Positions 16,618-24,125 of a DNA stretch of 64,000 nucleotides are shown piece by piece. How positions within the stretch are numbered: position 1 is the stretch's first letter; each line of letters starts with the position of its first letter. The translations under genes and the position numbers were made by a program. The DNA comes from Actinoplanes campanulatus (GTDB lineage Bacteria; Actinomycetota; Actinomycetes; Mycobacteriales; Micromonosporaceae): NCBI RefSeq assembly GCF_014647795.1, contig NZ_BMPW01000020.1, positions 124,001 through 188,000 on the forward strand, given 5' to 3'. A model generated the notes under the pieces. That model saw only the letters and a program-made list of their open reading frames with translations. It was not told where the DNA came from and made no database searches.

Positions 16618-17375
16618 CTGGCGTCGTCGTAGCGCGGGTCGGCAACTGGAAATGACCACACCGGGTAGGCGATGTCCAGGCCGAAGTCCCCGGAGTCCGT
16701 CTCCGTGTTCGACGCCGACACCAGATCGGCCATCAACAGATCGGCCCGGCGCTCCATGTCGTTGGCGCGCTGCAAAGACTGGTCGTCGTTCGGCCAGGAC
16801 CGTTCCACCCAGGCGGCGCTCAGGAGTGCGGCGGCGGCACGGGCGAGTGCGTGGTGGGTGGCGGTCAGGTTGGGGACCCGTGCCGACACCCAGGCTGCCG
16901 AGTCGACGATGAGTGCGTCGACTTGCCGGCCGGTGGGGGTGGTCGTCTCATCGAACGTGTAGGCGTGTTCGTCTTCGGATGTGACGGTGCTGGCAGCGGA
17001 CCGGACGAGAGTGCGATGGGGCACGTAGTTCGCGACCCGCGACCGGCCCGGTGTCCAGGTCGGCCCGCCCGCTGTGGGTGAGGCGACCACGAAGACCTCG
17101 ACGTCTTCGACGCCTTCGCCGGTGCCCGTGACGGTCCAGGTGAGGACCCACCGGCCGGGCTGCGTGTATTCGAGCGGGTCGTCGGCGGTCCACGTCTGCC
17201 GTGACTCGGCCGGATCCGTGCCCGCTACCGGCTCCAGCGCGCCACCCGAGACCGGAACGTCGGTGCTGGTGCCGTCCGGGGCGGTCGCGGTTAGCGTCGC
17301 CACCGTGTCCGTGTCGGCCGGCAACACGGTGATGTACGGCAGATCCGCGTCACCGACTCCAAGGTCGCTACCCAT
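16608..17375 (-). CDS. Head-tail connector protein
   Basis: A 255-residue protein. N-terminal half (1-115) is an Ig-like beta-sandwich (VATLTATAPDGTSTDVPVSG; GRWVLTWTVTG). The C-terminal half is helical (THHALARAAAALLSAAWVER, DMERRADLLMADL), like gp6/gp15-type adaptor proteins of phage heads. Location between capsid-proximal genes and the gp10-like and terminator proteins supports an adaptor role. Start overlaps the preceding gene by eight bases. Confidence 0.65.
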   Translation of the reverse strand: MGSDLGVGDADLPYITVLPADTDTVATLTATAPDGTSTDVPVSGGALEPVAGTDPAESRQTWTADDPLEYTQPGRWVLTWTVTGTGEGVEDVEVFVVASPTAGGPTWTPGRSRVANYVPHRTLVRSAASTVTSEDEHAYTFDETTTPTGRQVDALIVDSAAWVSARVPNLTATHHALARAAAALLSAAWVERSWPNDDQSLQRANDMERRADLLMADLVSASNTETDSGDFGLDIAYPVWSFPVADPRYDDASYW

Positions 17376-18903
17376 CGACGCCTCCCGTCCGGTAGGTGCC
17401 GGCCCGTACCGAGCCTGCGGTGATTCGGGGCCGGGTGGAGCCGGTCGTGTACCGGCCTGGCTGCCGCCGGGTGACCGTAGCGGCGGACAGGGTTCCGGTT
17501 CCGGCTAGCACTGCTGTCGCGGACACGGATGATCCGGCCTCCGCCGTCAAAGATCCGACGGCAGCGAACGTCCCGGCCGTACTGTGCGCGATAGTCGCGG
17601 AGGCGGTGAGACTGGCGGACGCCGCCAGCGTTGCCGCCTGCTCGTTCGCTACCTCGCCTATCGCGGCGAGGGCAGCAGTGCCGGCGAACGTCGCCAGAGT
17701 GACCCGCTCGACTGTCGAGGCAGCAGTGAGAGCGCCCTGAACGGACAGAGTCGCAGTGTCGGACGTCTCCCGGGCCGCCGTCGCAGCCAGCGCGCCTGAG
17801 GCCGAAAGCGTGGCGGCATCGGCCGCAGCTAGTGCCGCCGTGGCGTTGAGGGTGCCGGTGCCGGAGAGTGTGGTGTCGGCGAACTGGCTGCGGTCGGCGG
17901 CGGCTGCCAGGCTTCCGCTGCCGGAGAGAGTGACGGTGGCGACCGCGGTACGGTCCCCGGCCGCTGTGAGACCGCCCGTGGCGGCCAGGGTGGCGCTGCC
18001 CTCGACCGGTAGTGCGTCGGCGACGAAGTCCCAGTCGGCGAAGTAGCTGCCGTTGCTCCCGGCGCCGGTGGCCGGGTAGGCGAGTCCGGCCGAGATCGTG
18101 AACGTGGCCTGCCTGAGCGTGCCAAGCCCGACCGGGTCGTCACCGGCGGCATCGGCGATCAGGTCGCCGTTGGTGATGTCGCTGTTGTGCACGTTGGCCG
18201 AGTACACGTACCGGCCGGCGCTGCTGTGGACGGCGGCGCGGTAGAGGACGCCGGCGGTGATCGGGACCGGCGAGTCGAAGGTGATGCTGTTCCAGCCGCT
18301 GCTCGTTGGCGAGCCCACCAGGGTCTTCTGCGCTAGTTCGGTGCCGGCCGGGGTGGGGTCGTCGGCGGCGGTGACCTCGTAGAGCGCGCCGATGTAGGTG
18401 CCGCTGGTCGTGGTGGTGGTGTACCAGCGGACGCCGGTGACGTAGCCGTCCACTGCGGACCGAATCGTGGTGCCGAAGGTGATGCCAGGAGTGCCGTCCG
18501 ACGCGTCGGTGATGGTCGGCGTCTGGTCGGTGAATACATGCTGGAGCTGACCAGGGATCTCACCATCGGCGGTGAGCGTGCCGGTTGCTGCCAGGGTGGC
18601 GGTGGCGTCGGTGGAGCGGAGGCCGCTGCCTGCCAGAGCGCCCGTCGCCGCCAGCGTGGCCGTCGTGTCTTGGGCGCGAACACCGGTGCTGGTGAGCTCG
18701 CCGGTCGCGTTGAGCGTTGCCGTCGCCGCCTGGGTGCGTTCGCCGGCGGCCGCCAGTGTTCCGGTGGCGGCGAGGGTGGCGGTGGTGCTCGTGTCCTGGG
18801 TGGCTGTCGCGGCGAGGCTGCCGGAGGCGGTGAGGGTGGCGTCGGCGTTGTGGGTGCCTCCGCTACCGCCGCCACCCTGATTGAACAGCAGCAGCAGGGA
18901 CAC
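17368..18903 (-). CDS. Repeat-rich virion protein with DUF4082-like centre
   Basis: About 511 residues. A short hydrophobic start (VSLLLLFNQGG) is followed by five exact-period 20-residue repeats, a central domain of about 180 residues, and nine more 20-residue repeats. The repeat consensus is roughly TATLAATGTLAA.G.R..A. The central domain has the DUF4082 pattern: VTGVRWYTTTTTSGTYIGAL, SSGWNSITFDSPVPITAGVL and an Ala-Gly-Arg-Tyr turn. The GTG at 18903 is preferred because a GGGGAGG site is seven bases upstream; a GTG at 18909 is also in frame. Probably a head decoration or appendage. Confidence 0.75.
   Translation of the reverse strand: MSLLLLFNQGGGGSGGTHNADATLTASGSLAATATQDTSTTATLAATGTLAAAGERTQAATATLNATGELTSTGVRAQDTTATLAATGALAGSGLRSTDATATLAATGTLTADGEIPGQLQHVFTDQTPTITDASDGTPGITFGTTIRSAVDGYVTGVRWYTTTTTSGTYIGALYEVTAADDPTPAGTELAQKTLVGSPTSSGWNSITFDSPVPITAGVLYRAAVHSSAGRYVYSANVHNSDITNGDLIADAAGDDPVGLGTLRQATFTISAGLAYPATGAGSNGSYFADWDFVADALPVEGSATLAATGGLTAAGDRTAVATVTLSGSGSLAAAADRSQFADTTLSGTGTLNATAALAAADAATLSASGALAATAARETSDTATLSVQGALTAASTVERVTLATFAGTAALAAIGEVANEQAATLAASASLTASATIAHSTAGTFAAVGSLTAEAGSSVSATAVLAGTGTLSAATVTRRQPGRYTTGSTRPRITAGSVRAGTYRTGGVDG
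17458..17997 (-). repeat. Nine tandem 60-bp coding repeats, C-terminal block
   Basis: Encodes nine consecutive 20-residue units after the central domain (unit starts SATLAATGGL, TVTLSGSGSL, DTTLSGTGTL, AATLSASGAL and so on). Spacing is exact; sequence is degenerate, so the repeat is old at DNA level. Confidence 0.8.
18544..18843 (-). repeat. Five tandem 60-bp coding repeats, N-terminal block
   Basis: Encodes five consecutive 20-residue units before the central domain (unit starts DATLTASGSL, TATLAATGTL, TATLNATGEL, TATLAATGAL, TATLAATGTL). More uniform than the C-terminal block. Confidence 0.8.
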
Positions 18904-18993
18904 GCCCACACCTCCCCGCTCTTGGCTTGCATCAGGTGCCTGTCACCCCATTAGGCACTGAGGTTCAGAGGCCAAAGCGGATACAATTTATAC

Positions 18994-19596
18994 GTGCTAG
19001 AAGAAAATCCCTATGCATACATTCTTGGCGTGACGCTGGGCGACGCATCTCTTTTCCTGACCCGCGAAAAAAGCTGGAACGGAAAGTACTACACGCGATA
19101 CACCATCTCAATGGAGTGCAAGGATGAAGTCTTCATGTCCAGATTCACAATGGCCCTTGCGAGAATTGTCAAAAAGCCGGTGAACTATCGGCCTGTAACT
19201 CGAACCAATTTTTCAACCTCAACCATCAAGGGCTTGCCGAAGGACTACTGCTTCAACGGTTTCACCATGCGGATTCGTAGCAAGCCGCTCGTGTCTCAAC
19301 TCATCGCAGATAGGCAGGCGCTCCGGGAAGGAACCGTCAGCTACCCATCCGATGAATGCTTGGCGATCATCTCCGGGATGGTCGACAGCGACGGTTATGT
19401 CACTGTCGACGGGCATGTTGTTGTGCGGACGCGTGAAACCACAGCCTTGTCAGCCCTTTGCAGGGCTACAGGGATGCCGTTCCGGGCCTACGACATCCCT
19501 GGGCAGTCCGCGCCAGAGATTCACCTTCGGCGCAACAGTGTGGCGCTTATTGACACGTTCAAGAAACGCAAGCCCCGGCGGTCGAAGGCTGCCTGA
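18994..19596 (+). CDS. LAGLIDADG homing endonuclease-like protein
   Basis: A 200-residue protein with GTG start. Two LAGLIDADG-like helices are visible: YILGVTLGDAS (residues 9-19) and IISGMVDSDGYV (125-136, acidic residues D131 and D133). The protein is basic, ending in KKRKPRRSKAA. Base composition is less GC-rich than the flanking structural genes. Free-standing, plus strand, between two minus-strand structural genes. The first helix carries Asp at the end of GVTLGD, so both acidic positions seem preserved. Confidence 0.8.
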   Translation: MLEENPYAYILGVTLGDASLFLTREKSWNGKYYTRYTISMECKDEVFMSRFTMALARIVKKPVNYRPVTRTNFSTSTIKGLPKDYCFNGFTMRIRSKPLVSQLIADRQALREGTVSYPSDECLAIISGMVDSDGYVTVDGHVVVRTRETTALSALCRATGMPFRAYDIPGQSAPEIHLRRNSVALIDTFKKRKPRRSKAA

Positions 19597-20622
19597 TCAT
19601 TCTTCCGTGCCAGCCGCCACCACGCCAATCGCCCCAGCAGTGAGCGCTGCGCTGAGGTTCACGTTCAGGTTGGTGTTGATCGCTGCCGCGCGGACGCCGT
19701 ACGGGCCGACGTCGATCCAGCCCGACGACCAGCCGCCCAGCGCGGTCCCACCGGTAGCGGGTACGTAGACGGGGATGGCGAGTCCGGTGGAGGTGGTGAC
19801 GTCCCGCAGCGTAACGGTGATCACCCCGCCGCTCGACTGCGCGGCATCAGCGGTAGCGAACAACTGGAAGCGCAGCAACTGCCAGCGCTTACCCGACGTC
19901 GGCGTCCACACCGCCGTGTCACCCGAGGCTGTCGCGGTGACCGACTTGAAGATGTTCGCCAGTCGCTGCCGGGACCAGGTGGCACCGTTAAAGCCCAGCC
20001 CGAGCGAACCCACGGTGCTCCACGGCGTATTGGCCTGGGCGTCCGACAGAGTCGTAGTACCGGTCGCCGAGGAAGAGACCGACAGCGACGAGTTCGCGAC
20101 ATTGACCCGCATCGCATGCAGCGGAGCGGCGGTAAGGGCAACCTGATACGTGCGCGTGCCGCTGGTATAGGCAGTACACACGAACTGGTAGTAACGGAAC
20201 CAGACGGGCACGTAGTAGCCGTTCGAGCCGTTGGGTGTGCTCGACTGTGTGAAGTCGCCGTTGGAGGCAACGCCTGCCGTCGACGCTCCCATCGCGGAGA
20301 GACTCACGGTCGTCCAGTTAGTGCCGTCGAATGAGCCCTGTAGCACCGTGGTGCCACTGAAGGTCCCAGTGACGGTGATGATGATTGCGGTGTAGCCGCC
20401 CGACACGTCAAACGAGCCGACTAGCGTGCCTGTGCCGGTAACCGACCCTGACCACTGCTGGTATGCGGGCGGGCCGACTGGGAGCGGGTTGCTACCGGAC
20501 ACCATGGTCGCGCTGCCGTCTGCCCCGAACGCGGGCTTGACGAGCTGGACCTGTCGGCCGGAGCCGATGTCGTCGGTTGCGACAACGGCTGCGGTACCGG
20601 GTAAAACAATGTCGTCGGCCAT
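19597..20622 (-). CDS. Beta-rich head or appendage protein
   Basis: A 341-residue Ser/Thr/Gly-rich protein. The ATG at 20622 (ADDIVLPG) follows a GGAAAGG site; the open frame extends further up but without a better start. The middle contains GTFSGTTVLQGSFDGTNWTT, a phrase seen in beta-sandwich virion proteins that measure a value against a reference domain. C-terminal half has an Ig- or lectin-like strand pattern. Lies in the capsid-proximal late region between two homing endonuclease genes. Likely a decoration or fibre protein. Confidence 0.65.
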   Translation of the reverse strand: MADDIVLPGTAAVVATDDIGSGRQVQLVKPAFGADGSATMVSGSNPLPVGPPAYQQWSGSVTGTGTLVGSFDVSGGYTAIIITVTGTFSGTTVLQGSFDGTNWTTVSLSAMGASTAGVASNGDFTQSSTPNGSNGYYVPVWFRYYQFVCTAYTSGTRTYQVALTAAPLHAMRVNVANSSLSVSSSATGTTTLSDAQANTPWSTVGSLGLGFNGATWSRQRLANIFKSVTATASGDTAVWTPTSGKRWQLLRFQLFATADAAQSSGGVITVTLRDVTTSTGLAIPVYVPATGGTALGGWSSGWIDVGPYGVRAAAINTNLNVNLSAALTAGAIGVVAAGTEE

Positions 20623-20702
20623 GGCGTCCAGCCTTTCCGGAATGGATTGCAACCATCCATTTGAGCGACGCGCCGTTGGTTGCAACGACGTACCTTTAAT
20701 AA

Positions 20703-21488
20703 GTGACGAAGAGGTTCAATCCGGAAGCCGAAAAGCTTCATTCCACCGTTGACTGGTGGACGACTGAACGGGTTGCAGGTCGACTCCACGTGAAGGTGAC
20801 TTGCCCATGGTGCAAAGAGCCCAGGATGGAATACGCCGGGCAAGTCCGAAACCGGATCAAGAACGGCACCTTCACCGGCTACTGCTACCGGGATCGACTA
20901 CTACAGAAGGGCAAGGTCAGCCGAACAGGCAGGCCAGAGCACCCAGCCGTTGACTGGAACGACACAGCCATCGTCAATACAGGCCGTCAGCGCCTCACCA
21001 AGGTTGCTGTTACCTGCCCTGGCTGCGGCGAGAAACGACACGCATCGCCCGGACCGATCGCAGCACGAGTCCGGTCCGGGAAATTCACCGGCACGTGCCT
21101 GCCATGCAGCCCAAACGCCCGCAAGCGGGAATGGACGGTTCTAGGCCTCGGTCGCAAGATCGACCCAAACAAGGGGTATATCCGCCTATCCCACGAGGCC
21201 ATCGCGCCCGAGCACCGAGAACTATACGACGCGATGCGTGGATCTCTGACCTTCGTCACCGAACACAGGATGGTTGTGGCGATTGCGCTTGGTCGTCCGC
21301 TCAGCTCTCGGGAGTTGGTCGACCACATGGACGGCGTCAAGACCAACAACGACCTCGCCAACCTGCGAATCTACCGCCGAGGTCGGAACGAGCCGGGTGA
21401 TACTACCGGATACGGCACCTTCTACCACGAGTGGCAAATGGCGCTCGCAGAAGTCGAACGACTGCGCGCCCAACTTAGAGTGCCGTGA
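20703..21488 (+). CDS. HNH endonuclease with duplicated zinc modules
   Basis: A 261-residue protein with GTG start and no clear ribosome binding site. The C-terminal HNH motif is TEHRMVVAIALGRPL followed by LVDHMDGVKTNNDLANLRIY: H188, H208 and Asn215/216/220. The N-terminal half is an internal duplication: residues 17-61 and 84-132 both run from DW through VTCPxC to a TG.C, each a zinc-ribbon-like unit. Plus strand between minus-strand structural genes; composition less GC-rich than neighbours. Typical free-standing mobile endonuclease. Confidence 0.85.
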   Translation: MTKRFNPEAEKLHSTVDWWTTERVAGRLHVKVTCPWCKEPRMEYAGQVRNRIKNGTFTGYCYRDRLLQKGKVSRTGRPEHPAVDWNDTAIVNTGRQRLTKVAVTCPGCGEKRHASPGPIAARVRSGKFTGTCLPCSPNARKREWTVLGLGRKIDPNKGYIRLSHEAIAPEHRELYDAMRGSLTFVTEHRMVVAIALGRPLSSRELVDHMDGVKTNNDLANLRIYRRGRNEPGDTTGYGTFYHEWQMALAEVERLRAQLRVP

Positions 21489-21508
21489 TTTGTACGTCGT
21501 CTGCCACG

Positions 21509-21889
21509 TCAGGCCGCCAGCGTGCCCTGCGTCGCCGTCACCGTCACGTTCAGCGTGTCCCCGTTCGCCACCGACTTCGACGCGGAGAGAGCAGCGGACA
21601 TCAGGAAGTTGCCGCTGGTCGACGCATCCCACAGCGACACGTGGGTGATCGTCTCCGAGCCCGCCGACCAAGACGTCCACGACACCGCCGACGCCACGCT
21701 GCTGCCCGCTGACGGGGAACCGAACGTCACCTGCTTGCGGGTGGTCTCCGCGCTGGCGTTGCTCGTCCCAGCCGACGCCGGGTCCCCCGTGTGCAGCTTC
21801 AGCCACACCGACGCCGGGGCCGTGTAGTTCGTGCCCCGCAGCACGTTCAGTACCGCGTGCGAGTGCGTGGTGGAGATCCCGACGCTCAT
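21509..21889 (-). CDS. Small head fibre-like structural protein
   Basis: A 126-residue protein. The pattern SVWLKLHTGDPASAGTSNAS, then RKQVTFGSPSAG and a strand-rich Ser/Thr/Val tail, matches a widespread group of small phage structural proteins found next to capsid genes. ATG overlaps the stop of the preceding 39-residue gene (ATGA). Likely a capsid-surface or neck fibre. Confidence 0.7.
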   Translation of the reverse strand: MSVGISTTHSHAVLNVLRGTNYTAPASVWLKLHTGDPASAGTSNASAETTRKQVTFGSPSAGSSVASAVSWTSWSAGSETITHVSLWDASTSGNFLMSAALSASKSVANGDTLNVTVTATQGTLAA

Positions 21890-22005
21890 GGTTCCTCGTT
21901 CTCCTGTTCTCCCTCGACGGCTGGGCGGATCACCTCGGCGGTCGCGGTCATCACCAGCACCCCACCCAGCGGCTGCTCAGCCGGAGCCTCCTGCTGTTCG
22001 CTCAT
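21886..22005 (-). CDS. 39-residue acidic protein
   Basis: Starts at an ATG with an excellent GAGGAGGG ribosome binding site and ends in an ATGA overlap with the following structural gene. The peptide is acidic at both ends (SEQQEAPAEQ; VEGEQENEEP) with a short hydrophobic middle (LGGVLVMTATAEV). Unknown function; coupling suggests it is genuinely translated. Confidence 0.6.
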   Translation of the reverse strand: MSEQQEAPAEQPLGGVLVMTATAEVIRPAVEGEQENEEP

Positions 22006-22088
22006 GAGCCCTCCTCGGGCACCGAAAGTGGCCGCCCGAAGCGGCATGAAGAGATCAAGTGTTGGCGTGGTCGGCACGACGGGGCCTG

Positions 22089-22125
22089 CTGTGGGGCGGA
22101 CACAGGTGCAGCAGCCGCCCCACAG
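22089..22125 (-). terminator. Long-stem hairpin after the capsid gene pair
   Basis: Perfect 11-bp inverted repeat CTGTGGGGCGG (22089-22099) and CCGCCCCACAG (22115-22125), just beyond the stop codon at 22147 in the direction of transcription. No U tract. The remaining intergenic bases (22006-22146) show nothing else. Confidence 0.55.
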
Positions 22126-22146
22126 CGGGCACCACAGCCGAAGCTG

Positions 22147-22698
22147 CTACTTGGCGGCAGCGACGAGCGCCTTCAACTGCGCCCGGTCCGCCTTCTCCGC
22201 CTCGGCCCGGTCGTAGCCCTTGCCGACGAGGAACTCGACCATCACCGCGTCCGACGAACGTCCGTCCGGGACGCCACCGGACTCGGCCAGCTTCGCCCGA
22301 GCGTCGGCACGGCGTGCCTCAGCCTCCGTGTCGGTTGACGCCTGTCGGGGCTGCTCGGCCGCCTGCACCACCGAGCCCTCCTCGACCACAGTCTTCGCCA
22401 CCGCGTCCGACGCGTCCGAGCCTGAAACAGACTGCTCCTCGGCCGGTTCTCCACGCAGCACCTCGGAGGTCACTGAGCCGAGGCCCGTTTCGGGGTCCTG
22501 CGGTACCGCGGAGTTCGGGGCGATCGGCACCTCACCCACAGGTGCGATCAGGTGGGCGTCGAGCAGATGCCGGATCCGGGCCTCCGGGACACCGGCTGGC
22601 AGCCGGGATCCCTTGTACAGCAGGGTCAGCGACTTGGCGCCGCCCAGCTCTTCGGTTTCGACGTGGGCGCATTCGCCCACCACCTGGTATTCGGTCAT
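22147..22698 (-). CDS. Head protein encoded after the capsid gene
   Basis: A 183-residue protein coupled to the capsid gene (TGATG). N-terminal 75 residues look folded (MTEYQVVGECAHVETEELGG; LYKGSRLPAGVPEARIRHLL). Then a Glu/Ala/Ser-rich linker of about 60 residues, and a C-terminal small helical module (DAVMVEFLVGKGYDRAEAEK, DRAQLKALV) that resembles a helix-extension-helix unit. Probably a head completion or accessory protein; no firm family. Confidence 0.65.
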   Translation of the reverse strand: MTEYQVVGECAHVETEELGGAKSLTLLYKGSRLPAGVPEARIRHLLDAHLIAPVGEVPIAPNSAVPQDPETGLGSVTSEVLRGEPAEEQSVSGSDASDAVAKTVVEEGSVVQAAEQPRQASTDTEAEARRADARAKLAESGGVPDGRSSDAVMVEFLVGKGYDRAEAEKADRAQLKALVAAAK

Positions 22699-23636
22699 CA
22701 CGACGTACCCGTGATCTTCCGGCCGGCGAGCGGGTCCGTGACCACCGGCACGGTGATCCGGCGCGCCCACATGTGCCAGGCGTCCCGCTCGGCGACCCGC
22801 CGGGTCTGGACCTGCACGCCGTTCTCCGACGAGGCGTAGCCCGGGTCGAGCTCGTTCTCGTCGGCCAGCCCGCCGAGGGCACGGCTGTCGACGACCCACG
22901 CGGCGCTGGCAGCGCCGGGCATGTTCGCGACCGGCGTCTTGAGCACCTTGAGACCGGCGATCGTCTCGATGACGCCGCCGTACACCGGGTTGTCGGTGGA
23001 CTCCCGACGCCGCAGGGTGGCGATCTTGTCGTCGGCGGCGAGGTACGCGTACAGCGTGTTGTCGATCAGCAGGGTGTCGGCCTTGTAGCCCATCTCCTGC
23101 CCGTCGACTGCCGCCTTCGACTTCTCCAGGTCCAGGAGGATGTCGGCGGACGAACCGGTCCACACCGCGGCCGCCGCCACGGTCTCGGTGACCGCCGACG
23201 CGACCGCGGCGATCGCCAGCCGGTCGATCTTCTGGATGATGGTGTTGACGACGATCCGCAGCGCCCAGTCCACCGCGCTACCCATCGGCAGCGACCGCTT
23301 GATCCGCTCGTCGGTCAGCTCGGTGGCCTGACCCCACTTCGACACCGCGGCCAGCGCAGCGGTACCGGACTGGGGGAGCGCCCGCGGGTACTCAGAGCCC
23401 GGTGCCACAGCGGTGATGCTGCGGTTGGTGAACAGCGGCTGGTCGTTGATCTCGTAGGCGACGGAGCCGCCCGACGTCCGGTACTTCGCCGGCAGCAGCT
23501 CGTCGGCGATGAACCCGATGTCGGTGAGCATCTTGAGACGCCGCTGGATGACTGCAGGATTCTGCAGCATCCGGTTGATGGTGAGCAGGTCACCCGACAG
23601 GGACGCCGGGGCCGGCGGGTATGCCAGCAGAGGCAT
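22698..23636 (-). CDS. Major capsid protein
   Basis: A 312-residue protein. It follows the protease/scaffold and cement genes and precedes the connector genes, the standard position. Features such as RLKMLTDIGFIADELLPAKY, EINDQPLFTNRSITAVAPGS and DWALRIVVNTIIQKIDRLAI fit HK97-fold capsid proteins of the type that relies on a separate scaffold. ATG at 23636; an intrinsic terminator lies only 35 bases upstream, so its expression may be set separately from the cement gene. Confidence 0.85.
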   Translation of the reverse strand: MPLLAYPPAPASLSGDLLTINRMLQNPAVIQRRLKMLTDIGFIADELLPAKYRTSGGSVAYEINDQPLFTNRSITAVAPGSEYPRALPQSGTAALAAVSKWGQATELTDERIKRSLPMGSAVDWALRIVVNTIIQKIDRLAIAAVASAVTETVAAAAVWTGSSADILLDLEKSKAAVDGQEMGYKADTLLIDNTLYAYLAADDKIATLRRRESTDNPVYGGVIETIAGLKVLKTPVANMPGAASAAWVVDSRALGGLADENELDPGYASSENGVQVQTRRVAERDAWHMWARRITVPVVTDPLAGRKITGTS

Positions 23637-23670
23637 GGCTTGAGTCCTTCCGCCCCGGTGTCAGGGCATG

Positions 23671-23701
23671 AAAAAACCCCGCACCGGCAGGTGACGGGGT
23701 T
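23671..23701 (-). terminator. Intrinsic terminator just upstream of the capsid gene
   Basis: On the minus strand: AACCCCG, then CACC-tgcc-GGTG with one bulged base, then CGGGGTT followed by four more T. A full rho-independent terminator structure (7 + 4 bp stem and a T run). It sits between the cement gene stop (23733) and the capsid start (23636). Confidence 0.75.
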
Positions 23702-23732
23702 GAGAGAAGAGCGAGGGGAAGCAGCTGGGCTG

Positions 23733-24125
23733 CTAGATCTCCATCCAGGTGACCGTGGCCGTGTCCGCCGCGGTCGTCAGGGCGATACCGATCACCGACC
23801 TGGCGGAGTTGATGTCGGTCGCCGTGTCGGTGCTGGCAGCCGCGAGCGCGGCCACGTTGCCCGACGCGGCCGTCACCAGCTGATCCCCGGCAGTGATCGC
23901 ACCCGCCGCGGTCGACGTGTGGACCTGGCCGCGGCCGTGCATCGGGCCGACCGCACCAGAGGCGATGTCGCAGGCGGCGACACCGACCCACTTCACCGAC
24001 GACGCGGACGACATGGCGACGGTTCCGTTGCCAGAGACGACGAGGCACTTGCCGCCGGTCACCGCGGCGGAGGTGGTGACGGTGATGACGTCACCGGGCA
24101 TCCACAGGGGGGCGTAGTCAGCCAT
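23733..24125 (-). CDS. Capsid cement protein (DUF2190-like)
   Basis: A 130-residue beta-rich protein. WMPGDVITVTTSAAVTGGKC, VSGNGTVAMSSASS, VGVAACDIASGA and VIGIALTTAADTATV follow the pattern of DUF2190-type capsid cement or decoration proteins. The ATG overlaps the stop of the protease gene (TGATG). Likely binds the capsid surface and stabilises it. Confidence 0.8.
   Translation of the reverse strand: MADYAPLWMPGDVITVTTSAAVTGGKCLVVSGNGTVAMSSASSVKWVGVAACDIASGAVGPMHGRGQVHTSTAAGAITAGDQLVTAASGNVAALAAASTDTATDINSARSVIGIALTTAADTATVTWMEI

Noticed and set aside
17458-18843. CRISPR-like or tandem DNA repeat
   Set aside because: The 60-base periodicity is coding and degenerate at DNA level; there are no conserved direct repeats with unique spacers.
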